From positions 16,382,013 to 16,446,012 of the forward strand of contig NC_092577.1 of NCBI RefSeq assembly GCF_037975245.1: a stretch of 64,000 nucleotides of DNA, written 5' to 3'. The position numbers and the translations under genes were made by a program. This stretch comes from Apostichopus japonicus (Eukaryota; Echinodermata; Holothuroidea; Aspidochirotida; Stichopodidae). A model generated the notes under the pieces. The model saw only the letters and a program-made list of their open reading frames with translations, searched no databases and was not told the origin of the DNA. Positions 54,059 through 63,533 of this stretch are shown here, in pieces (within the stretch, counting starts at the first letter, position 1; each line of letters opens with the position of its first letter).

Positions 54059-56180
54059 CTGGAATATATCGTCTTATCCAGATTGTCTACCCTTGTCAGA
54101 GAAAAAGTGTTCCTGAGAAGAGAAAAAAAACATCAATTGAACTCTAGTTCTAAACATTAATGCAGGAGTGGCGGACACAATGGGAGGGCATATGGACACA
54201 TGCCTCTCATCGATCCATATCAATATTAAATAACAATGAAATACGGAGGCCCGATCCGATGTCGGATCCGATTATCGGTTGACCCCTAAAATATACAACT
54301 GCCAAAACTGACATACATTAACAAAACACTGAGCAGTGCAGCATGTTCATCATTCATGAAAGCATGTGTATGGTTTAGCTTGAGTAACATCAGTCTAAGC
54401 ATCATTTCCTTCATGTTAGACCCGCTTCGGTATGCTACTGTATACTTACATAACCGGTTTTGGAGTACTTGTTCTCCAGTGAAGGAAATCTCTCCACAAT
54501 GGCTAACGCACAACTAGTCTTCTCATGTTTAAGTGGATAGCTGTAACGACAATTATTCGTAACAATGTTGCTCACTTTTTATTCATTGGTTATGAGTGGC
54601 AGAGATGCCATACGGCTACTGCATGTTAAGTCATACAAGTACTGTGGTCACATTTTGATGTGTTCCCCAAGCAAGCAAGACATACACAATTAATAGTGCA
54701 CATTGTATTGTACATCAAACTAATTGACATTCAGATTAAGCTGGATTAACATTGAAATTGCTCATAGTGAAATGTCAGACAATTTGGAATTTAGTGATGA
54801 TTCGGACCCAGTGGCAAAGCAAGAATTTAGCGTCAGGGGGAGCAAAAATATAAATAAATGCGACAGTCCCTGGCGACTGGAGTGAGCAATTTTAACAAGT
54901 GACTGTGAGGATATATATACAGATAGAGTGATAGACACAACACCATGACAATAGCCCAACCAGCATGCTGGTATGAGCTAACAATGTTCATGAACAAGAG
55001 CCCAATGGGCGGCATTTTGGTTCATTGCTGAATGGAATGAACTGTGAGGAGGATACTAACAAAATATGAGCTCAATTGAAGTTTACCTATGGTGGTTATG
55101 AGGTTTCCAGTGATTGACCCCAAATGACATTTCACCTCCACTAGTAACAACAAAGACCATGTACTAATTATGACAAACACTAGACTGGAGAGGATTAACC
55201 ACGGATTCTGAAAACGAGCAAAATCGAAACAGTTTTCTAACGTAAATACCAGCTCAAATGTTTTAGTTCGGAAGATTCATCAAAGACTTACAAAGGCTTG
55301 CACTTGTATATATGCAGTACATGGGTAGAATTTGTCGCGGCATACGGTACCGATTTATGTCAAACAATCCGTGTTGGGCTTATGTGATTGGGCATTGAGT
55401 CCCACGTGATTGCATGTACGTACCGGACATACGTCATAATTTAAGTGTTGGCCTATGTTATTGGCTATTGAGCCTCACATAGTGCGTAATGATATATATT
55501 AATCAACACCAATGGCTTTGGCAAGATGGTGATATGATTTTGACCTTTCATCCCACCAAAATATACAGAATGTGTTGAACATGTTATGAGGAACATACCT
55601 ACGAAATATGACCCTAATCACTTTAGGCATCGCTGAGTTGGGCCTATTTTAGGATTTACGATTTATAGCCATATTTAGGTCAAGTGAACTTCGATCAAGG
55701 CCAATTTCAATAGGGTTCCTCCTCTTATTATGTACAATGTATGTACCAAATTTGACGTAGATCCGAAATTAGGAGTAAATCAGGATCCATGACGGTCGCT
55801 GTTTACACACACACAGACATACATACTCCGGAAGTGAGAGTGAGTACATAGATTCCTTTTGCCAAGGCAAGGAATCAAAAACCACCTTTCCTCTTTTTGC
55901 AAAGGTCTTTGCCTTCAATTCCTGGGCAATTTGTACCCACTCTCTCCTACAATACCACTGACCTATAACCCTCTCCCTGTACCTGAACAAACAATGGATA
56001 TTGCCTAGAACTCACAAGTTCACCTTCCAAGAAATATTCCTTGCTCTCTACATACATATATTGTGCTACTACTATGGAGCTGAAATAACTCCTTGGAATC
56101 GGTAAGTGCTGATTGGCTAAAGGCCTCCTATACTTACAGCATACCACCTCGAGACTGCTACTTCAACCGTACCTACAGCT
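54059..56180. other. Spacer with repeat fragments, no gene recognised
   Basis: Near 54945-54985 lies a CCAGCATGCTGGTATGAGCT palindromic end, also found at 56820. At 55365-55490 two imperfect copies of a GTGTTGGGCTTATGTGATTG-type phrase occur. No exon could be defended. Confidence 0.4.
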
Positions 56181-56229
56181 CCAACAGAGCCTAACCACAA
56201 ATGTAAACACACACTGCAGAGACTGGGGA

Positions 56230-56845
56230 ATAATTGTAATTAATTAACCTTTGACCAAAAATTCATAGGAAGTACCTTATTTATACACAATTCAACAATC
56301 ATCAGTTCAACTTTTAATATGATCCATGAAAATCTTGAGGAGATTAAGATATTTGAAAATATTACGAAGAATGACCCCCGATGACCCCCTAAATGACATT
56401 TGACCTCAATTTTCTGAACACCCCTCGCAATCCTCATCCCGAAGAATGTTGTGACCAAGTTTCATTAAAATTAGCCATACACTGCATGAACGGAGGCAAT
56501 TTGAAAATATAGGGCCGTGGCCTGGGCCACAAAATACCCCTAGTTGACCTTTGATCTCATGAACACCCTGAAGGTACCACTACCACAGTACTATCCCGAC
56601 AAACCCCCAACATTGTACCATGAAATCTGTAGGAGAAGCATTTTGCGCATTTGCACAAAATGGCCCACAGGTGACCTTTGACCCAAAATGTCGGACCACC
56701 TCTGATGGCCAATGGTCCTCCTGTCCAAGTTTCATGAAAATCCATTGAACACTGTGCGAGTGGGAGCAGTTGTAACAATTGTGAACAGATAAATAGACGC
56801 AGCCCCATCACAATAGCTCACACCAGCATGCTGGTATGAGCTAAA
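56230..56845. repeat. Old dispersed repeat with TGACC motifs and palindromic end
   Basis: Blocks of TTTGACC/GACCTTTGA and CAAGTTTCATGAAAATCCAT-type phrases recur. The repeat ends at about 56810-56839 in a near-perfect 30-base palindrome centred on CCAGCATGCTGG. A related palindrome marks 54950-54985. Confidence 0.6.
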
Positions 56846-57720
56846 AACAGAGACCATCCATCTACTAACTAACTACAGTATGATGAACCAACATTACCAA
56901 GTATGCAAGCCCACTGAACTTTTCCATAAGCATCGCGGAATTGGGATCCAAAATAATGTGTTAAATTAACTTAGCCATGAATACAGGGTTACACTTTGGA
57001 GAGACCAGGCAGAAAAGAAATTGGATGTAGGAGACTACGTAGAAATAACAAATGCAGTCACTAACTACTTCCAGGGGGAAACTAGCCTTTCCACAACATC
57101 AAGAACAACGATTTCGATATCCCATCAAATTAAAATTGGATGTTTAATTATGTTACTACAAATTTATTATGGTGTTTATCATAATGTTATTTCCATAATG
57201 TTTTTTCACCAAAGCAAACTGCATTGATGGTGAGTGGTAAGTAGCTTAAATTCATTTGAAACGATTGGTTACTACATTTCTTCAGCCATTTACCAGACTC
57301 TAATCAGATCTTGCAAACCTCCCACATCTTAGGCCGCCAACATATGTTAATAATACATTCACATATCTTACCAAAGTGCGCACAATTGCAAAATTTGAAA
57401 ACCATATGTCCAAATAGTCATAAAACTACAACTGCAATTATCAAAAGGTACCATTTAAAGAAAGTGCAGAACTGAATTGTTTTCTCCCACTCTTAAATCA
57501 ATGTTGACAAGAATTAGGAATTCTAATGCTTGGTTTTTGCTGCAATGGATTTCTGCTTTAGAAATGTTACATCACTGGTTATGTAACAGTATTTTGCCAC
57601 TGACTTATTTAATACTTTAAACTATTCCCTATCAAAAAGCGATGATAAATGACCTGGTATTCTTTTTTCAAATTCAGCCAAAAGAACCGCCAGAGATTAG
57701 CAAAAACAACACAATTATTG
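56846..57720. other. Spacer, nothing recognised
   Basis: A short open frame at 57021-57227 has no recognisable features. Confidence 0.4.
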
Positions 57721-57723
57721 GCT

Positions 57724-57798
57724 ATGAAGAAAAGCAGAGAAGAAAAGAAGAAAAGCAGAGAAGAAAAGAAAAGAAAAGAAAAGAAAAGAAAAGAAGAC
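57724..57798 (+). repeat. (AAGAA)n-type purine repeat
   Basis: GAAGAAAAGCAGAGAAGAAA units pass into pure AAGAAAAGAAAAG pentamers. Confidence 0.9.
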
Positions 57799-57943
57799 GG
57801 TACTTCTCTTCTTACATGCGATGAGAATCCTACCTACCCTACGTATGAAGTGAGTGCCGCAGTGATGTCTACCGGTTTGGACATCTGTTCAGAAGACCTG
57901 CCCGACCACCTAAGTGCAAAGCTTCCAATAACTTGCCGTGACC

Positions 57944-58192
57944 GGACAAATACCCCCCAGACAATAACCCCCCGGACGACTACCACCCGGACAGATACCC
58001 CCGGACAAATACCATCCCGGACAACTACCCCCCAGGACAACTACCACCCGGACAGATACTCCCCGGACAATTACCCCCGAGGACAAAACCCCCCGGACAA
58101 GTACCAACCCGGACAACTACCCCCTCGGACGAATACCCCCTAGACAATTACCCCTCGGATAAATACCCCCGGACGAATATACCCCTGGACAT
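57944..58192 (+). repeat. C-rich minisatellite (CGGACAAATACCCCC-type, ~16 bases, ~15 copies)
   Basis: Imperfect tandem copies of CCCGGACAAATACCCC with runs of 4-6 C's every 15-18 bases. The minus strand therefore has regularly spaced G runs. Any long frame through it is a by-product of the repeat. Confidence 0.9.
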
Positions 58193-59150
58193 ATGCCGTT
58201 AACTATAGGAGACGGATTCAGCGACGGATACGCCCGTCTTTTTTTCGAGTTTAGTTTCCCGCGGGCCTCAACATATACCCTGGTCCCTCGGGCAACTCCG
58301 AGAGCATATTTACAATTGGGTCAGGGTGACGGTTTAACTGGCACCACTAGGGTCGTCGTGTGCCCTGGCCCTTATAACCTCCTACCAACTTTTAAAAAAA
58401 ATCGAGCTTTTCATATATAAGCCCCAAAACTCCTGGATAGGGTTTGACAATGGACCGAGGCCCGGGGGTTGGGTTGGGCATCGCTCACTGCTGGTAGTAA
58501 CTATTTATTTACTATTCGTTATAGTGACACTATTCTGTATTATTAATTTCAGAACAATTCCGGCTTATTGCGACTTACCATTTTCAAGTTTTCTTCTGAG
58601 TAATTTTACTTGTTGATTTGTTATGTTATGTTAGTTTTTGTATAGCGCTTCATATGGCACAGCCATCTCATAGCACTTTGAATCCCTGGTCATCAGGCTG
58701 GCTGCTGAGAATCCAGCGCACACACCTTAGTTACCTCACAGGTACCCATTTATACACCCATGCATTGTTTCATGGACCGCTGGGCTATCATAGTCAAACC
58801 CGATTATGGTGTAGCCCGTTATACCACCAGAATTGCCTGTAAGGTTTCATAAAAGTATGTACGATTGTACGAAACATAAGTAAAGAAAGAGGCTTGAGAC
58901 CACGACGTCACTACCATTTGAAGAAACCTATTCTCTGGTCATTCTGTTTGCAAAAAGAATGATGATAATCTAAGAAATCAATTTAATGTTCCGTAGTTAT
59001 AATAATTCTACATTCCAACTATAAACATTGCCCACATGATTGCTACATTGCCCACAAATAGACACAATCGGCGACTCCGAGCAGCGGTGGTCACGTGACG
59101 TATAGTGGGTACAGAATCATAAACCATCGCGCGACATGTGCGCAGTGTTT
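58193..59150. other. Spacer, nothing recognised
   Basis: Moderately GC-rich to 58480, then AT-rich. No coding signal. Confidence 0.4.
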
Positions 59151-59244
59151 AAGCACGGGGGATTGCCGTAATTTTACTCTCTTAGTGTAAGAATGAAAGG
59201 ATCGAGCATGAACTATTTATGCATTTCACTGGGATGGCATCATA

Positions 59245-59335
59245 CTGTTGCCTGCTGTTGCCATACTGTTGCCATCTGTTGCCATCCTGTTGCCATCATA
59301 CTGCCACACCATACTGTTGCCATCATACTGCATAA
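59245..59335 (+). repeat. Tandem CTGTTGCCAT filler at the LINE-B 5' junction
   Basis: About 90 bases of CTGTTGCCAT and CATCATACTG repeats lie between the left target duplication (which ends GGCATCATA) and the first LINE-B sequence. The repeats reuse the target's CATCATACTG, so they look as if made during insertion. Confidence 0.75.
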
Positions 59336-59348
59336 CCACTGTTGAGCT

Positions 59349-60274
59349 TTGGAAGGCGCTTTCGAAGATGAAGAATGGCAAGTCCCCGGGTTCGGACGGG
59401 CTTCCGAGGGAGTTCTACCGAACCTTCTGGGCAACAATAGGACCCGACATCAGAGCCGTCTTCGAGGACGCCTTCCAAAACGGACTGTTAAACCAAGTCA
59501 ACGTCTGGGCATGATTGCTTTGCTGCCAAAGTCTGGGGACCCCTTGGATCCCCATAACAAGCGTCCGATCACCTTGCTAAATGTGGACTACAAGTTGCTG
59601 GCTAAGGCTTTGTGCAACCGCCTTGCACTGGCTATGCCGCATCTTGTTGGTGATCTCCAGACTTGTGCAGTGAAGGGTCATTGCATCCAGCAGAACTTGT
59701 GGTTGATGCGCGACTTGACCGACTTTGTTATTGAGCGTGATCTGCCATGTGCATTGGTGTCTCTGGACCAGCAGAAGGCCTTTGACATGGTGGATCGCGG
59801 TTTTTTAATGAATGTATTGGAGACGTTTCAGTTGCACCCAAATTTTCGTAAATGGATTTCTGTTTTGTATGAACAAAGTTTCAGTTCTGTTATCGTAAAT
59901 GGGTTTTGTTCGGAGGTTTTTAACGTAGAGAGGGGGGTGCGCCAGGGGTGCCCTCTGTCTCCATTACTTTATGTTTTGTTTAGCGAGTCCCTCTCTCGTC
60001 TTTTGGAAAGGGACTCCAAACTTGTTCCATTCGTTGTGCCAGGGGGTGCCAAAGTGAAATGCGCTCAATATGCAGATGACGTGACATGTATTGTTTCGAG
60101 TCTGGGCTCCTTTCGCGCACTCTCGCAGGATCTATCTATTTTTGAGAGAGCTACCGGGGCGAAGTTGAATCCAGAAAAGACAAAGGGCCTTCGTCTTGGT
60201 AGCTGGAGATACAGAGACTTACCATTCGGTGCGTCGTGGTCGGATCAGAATATCAAAATTAATGGTATATGGTT
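59349..60274 (+). pseudogene. LINE-B ORF2, reverse transcriptase part
   Basis: Opens KMKNGKSPGSDGLPREFYRT (RT finger region), shifts frame near 59510, then LLPKSGDP, NKRPITLLNVDYKLLAKALC and LVSLDQQKAFDMVDRGFL (motif A with catalytic Asp). Next come GVRQGCPLSPLLYVLF (motif B), QYADDVTC (catalytic YADD) and LNPEKTKGLRLG (motif D). The motifs look like Tx1/L1-clade RTs. Both YADD aspartates are present. Confidence 0.85.
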
Positions 60275-60314
60275 TAGACTTGCCCCAAGTCTCTCACGTG
60301 ATTCTCTCTTCCAC
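60275..60314 (+). repeat. Left terminal inverted repeat
   Basis: TAGACTTGCCCCAAGTCTCT then CACGTGATTCTCTCTTCCAC. The outer 17 bases are themselves a hairpin (AGACTTG, three C's, CAAGTCT). Confidence 0.85.
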
Positions 60315-60801
60315 CTCTCATCTAATGCCTGTTCTGATCCTTCTTTCAGTGACTCCATAACATTGTACCGCTATAATCAGCCTACTTCTACTGTTCCTTG
60401 CAACACGCCCTCAGCTTACACGTACTTGTTTCAAATGGTTCGTGTGCTTTCTACATACACACGCACGTAAGTTGACGTAACGTACTGTTACTGAAGCGGT
60501 ACTGTTCGATCGAGCTGCCTGTCGTGAGAGACTTGTCTCTTTTGGTTCTGTTGACGTCATCATTTTAAACTTATTTATTGTTTTCGTCCCTCAAATTTCG
60601 GTGAAACCAATCAGCTTCGGTATTGTATGACAGTTGCTGCATATTCATTAATTAAGATAAATATTCACATCTTGCTGTGAACGTCCACCCCACCGCGTCG
60701 CGACGCACGATCTCGGAATACTGGACATAAATGTACATAGGCCTATACAAACGTACACAGACCAAGTGTTGTAAACTAATAATTATGTCTAATCCAATGC
60801 A

Positions 60802-61404
60802 ATGGACGAGGCACTCATCTTAAACTCCATACAATTTGCCTCTTCGAAGTTGGGAATACCAAAAGAAAACGTTCACGACGAGCAAAGGGATGCGTTGATT
60901 GGTTTCTTAAAGAAAAGGGACGTTTTCGTCGGATTACCAACAGGGTACGGCAAATCACTAATTTTTCAAGCTGCGCCGATCGCATTAGATTTCATTTACG
61001 ATGTGAAAAATAACGTTAGTAGTGGTAACACGAGAGCTGCTAACAGTAATAATAATAGTAATACTAGCAACAGCAGTGCAAGTGGGAATAATTCGGCCAG
61101 TTGTAGTACTAGTTGTAGTAGTAAAGTTACTACTCTGAGGTCCATTATTATAATAATTTCACCTCTTGTATCACTGATGAAAGATCAGGTTACATACCTA
61201 TGTGATAAAGGACTGAACGCTTTTCATCTGGCCGGCCCTTCTTCGGCAGAACAGAAACAAAAACTTGAACTCGAACTGTCTGTTTACATATTGGAAACTT
61301 TTCATTGGCTACAGAAAATAGTTGAATATTCATATTGGAATACCACCGGCTCAAAATGTGACGTCACCAAGACCAAACGTTACAAGTCTCTCGGGGGCGT
61401 ATAG
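60802..61404 (+). CDS. RecQ-like helicase N-terminal fragment (200 codons)
   Basis: Starts MDEALILNSIQFASSKLGIP and contains the ATP-binding Walker A loop VGLPTGYGKSLIFQAAPI and helicase motif Ia ISPLVSLMKDQV, preceded by a Q-motif-like QRDALIGFL. A Ser/Asn-rich insert of about 40 residues separates the two. The DEAH box and all later helicase motifs are missing. After about residue 155 the sequence (LETFHWLQKIVEYSYWN onward) is no longer helicase-like and may be intron or filler. It cannot be an active helicase as it stands; the upstream 500 bases may include the captured gene's own leader. Confidence 0.75.
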   Translation: MDEALILNSIQFASSKLGIPKENVHDEQRDALIGFLKKRDVFVGLPTGYGKSLIFQAAPIALDFIYDVKNNVSSGNTRAANSNNNSNTSNSSASGNNSASCSTSCSSKVTTLRSIIIIISPLVSLMKDQVTYLCDKGLNAFHLAGPSSAEQKQKLELELSVYILETFHWLQKIVEYSYWNTTGSKCDVTKTKRYKSLGGV

Positions 61405-61586
61405 TATGAGTGTAGAATAAAAGCCCGCTCGTATCATATACGCTCGCTGTGCGTGTTGGTCGATATGGAACGTGAGAAATTGTCGTGCTTGGTGGCGGTG
61501 CAGTCGGAGAAGCCTTGAGAGGGTGTCATTATAAAGAGAGTGGACAGTGGAAGAGGAGGGGAGAATCATATAAATCCTATTAGCTG

Positions 61587-61626
61587 CAGTGGGAGAGAAA
61601 ATCGCGAGAGACTTGGGGCAAGTCTA
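61587..61626 (-). repeat. Right terminal inverted repeat
   Basis: Complement reads TAGACTTGCCCCAAGTCTCT then CGCGATTTTCTCTCCCAC, matching the left end with a 2-base gap and few changes. Confidence 0.85.
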
Positions 61627-62896
61627 TATATGGTTCGGCTACGATGCACCTTGTGATGTCACCTGGAACGAGAGGGCTGAGGTATTTCAGAGCAGACTCG
61701 AAACCTTTGGCACCCGCTGGCTTTCGATCTTGGGGAAAGTCACTGTTATTAATCGTTTCGTTTCGCCCATCTTGTGGTACCCGGGCGCGGTGTACCCTAT
61801 TCCGCGTCGCGTCCTGGTACGGTTGGAGAGGGCGATTTTTTCATTCATATGGTCTGGGGGTACAGAGCTTGTCAAGAGGGCGGTATTGTACCAAAAACTG
61901 GAGAAGGGGGGACTAGGGGTGGTTCATCTGGGAAGTAAATTGACCTTTTTGTTATTTAAGCAGTTGTTTGTAGCGGTAACTGACCCAGGGTTGCCTTGTT
62001 CATATTTTGTACGTTTTTGGGGCGGTTTGCACCTGCGTCGATGGGTCCCGGCGCTGTTTAGCAACAGAGAACCGCATAGTAGTACTCCAAACAGGGTGGT
62101 GCGTGTCATCTGCTCCGCTCTGATTGAGTTGCCCCCTGTTGACCTGTCACAGCCGGCCCTCGTTCACAGTTCGTTGAGGGATAAGGCCTTGAATGCAACT
62201 TTTGTCCAGGGACGTCATTCTGCCGAAGTATGGCGTTCGGTGCATTCAAAGCTGAATGGTTACAGGCTCCGTGATCTCGCATGGAGAGTTGCACACGGTG
62301 CCTTGGTGACCAACCTAAAAAGATATCATTGGCGATTGGGTGATGGACTGTGCCCTAGGACCGGCTGTGACAGCTTAGAGAGTACTGCTCATGTTTTTTG
62401 GCATTGTTACTTTGTAGTAAACTTATGGGAGTGGTTCCAGACCTGGACCGACCGTGTTACGGGAGACCGTTCATGGTCGGTAGGGCAGGGCTTTATTTTA
62501 TATGGGGTAGACCCTCCAGTTTGTTCGGTAGCTGTGTTGCACCGCATCATTTTTGTTTGCTCTGTTGTAAAAAAACATGTTTGGCGGAATAGGTGTAATT
62601 TGGTTTTTAGGGGGAATTTTGCCAGTTGGCAGGCAGTCCTGGAGTCGGTGAAGTCCGACATTCGCCTTCAGATTGAAGGCGATTTTCGCCGTTTATCTGG
62701 GGCTGCCTTTTTTGGACGCTGGTGTGCTGGGGAGGGGTTTTTCGTTTCGCTGCGTGCGGGTCGTCCTTCTGTACGTTTTTCAACGTTTCAGTGGGGGGGG
62801 GGGGGTTGGGCGTTTTGTCTCTGCAGGTCGGCGGGCGCATGTTTTTTTGGCTCGCTAGACCTTAGTTTCGTTTGTCAGAATGGGATGGTTCGGTAG
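61627..62896 (+). CDS. LINE-B ORF2, C-terminal part with zinc-binding domain
   Basis: Continues from WFGYDAPCDVTWNERAEVFQ through the thumb (WLSILGKVTVINRFVSPILW). It then reaches RDLAWRVAHGALVTNLKRYH and the C-x4-C...H-x4-C motif LCPRTGCDS...HVFWHC, like the RT zinc-binding (zf-RVT) domain. The last part (VKSDIRLQIEGDFRRLSGAA) aligns with the LINE-A fragment at 36001-36250. The stop is at 62894. Confidence 0.85.
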
Positions 62897-63464
62897 TGCC
62901 GTTTGGCCGTGACGTTTTGTATCCCGCATGGCGGGTCACGTAAAAAGCACTGGGATGGCATCATATGAGAGGTTCAAGCAGATCTTAAGGTTTGTTTGTC
63001 CAACTTTGGACAATGAAGATGTGATCTACTGAGGAAGCAAAGCGAGTAAACATCGATTGATTGATACTGAACAGCTACTTAATGAATCGTCATATGAATT
63101 TCATGATGCAGGAGATGAAGAGAAAGATTTAATTCAAAACAGTTCATATAAAATGACAGTGCAAAATTAACTTTTGTTAACCCTTATGAAGTTACGAACC
63201 GGGCCCAAAAATTCTGGACCTTGCAGAACGCTTCGACATTTCAATCAAACGCTTCGACATTTCAACCGGTGCCTTTCAATCATAAGGTCCCCGGTTGGAG
63301 TCACTCCCAGATTAATGTATGTCGTCCAGTTACAGAGTTGTTGACAATTAACAATTTATAATCATGGACGTTAAATATGAACGTAAGAGACTGACTTCAA
63401 TCAGCTTGCGGCTTTCATAAGCCAATGAGGCTACTTCGCGAGTTCCTGCTTGCAGGAGAATGTA

Positions 63465-63533
63465 ATATACATACATACATACACACACACATACATACAC
63501 ACATACATGCATACATACATACATACATTTCTA
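63465..63533. repeat. (CATA)n/(CA)n microsatellite
   Basis: ATACATACATACACACACAC type tract inside the gap of the Harbinger-type pseudogene. Confidence 0.9.

Larger units (their letters stand above)
60275..61626 (+). mobile_element. 1.35-kb TIR element carrying a RecQ-like helicase fragment
   Basis: Ends are inverted repeats: TAGACTTGCCCCAAGTCTCT on the left and its complement on the right. They are perfect for about 21 bases and imperfect to about 40. The target TATATGGTT is duplicated on both sides (60266-60274 and 61627-61635), a 9-base duplication as in Mutator-like transposons. Compared with the uninterrupted LINE-B at 29190, exactly this block plus one duplication is extra. Inside there is no transposase; instead there is a helicase-like open frame with upstream non-coding DNA. 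It is therefore non-autonomous. Confidence 0.88.
59336..62947 (+). mobile_element. LINE-B, 5'-truncated, interrupted by a TIR element
   Basis: Flanked by a perfect 18-base duplication CACTGGGATGGCATCATA (59227-59244 and 62948-62965). It contains the RT and C-terminal part of ORF2, then a 3' UTR ending GGGTCACGTAAAAAG(C). The ORF2 is split by the 1352-base TIR element at 60275-61626; removing that and one 9-base duplication restores the frame. One frameshift lies near 59510. It is the best-preserved LINE-B in the window. Confidence 0.92.

Noticed and set aside
54286-54513. Possible upstream exon of the minus-strand family gene
   Set aside because: No family motif and no convincing donor/acceptor phase with 54058.
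57649-58143. 164-codon frame through the AAGAA and C-rich repeats
   Set aside because: Produced by tandem repeats; composition is Thr/Pro-periodic with no start context or domain.
57944-58192. CRISPR-like array
   Set aside because: Units are contiguous 15-18 base tandem copies without unique spacers, in eukaryotic DNA.
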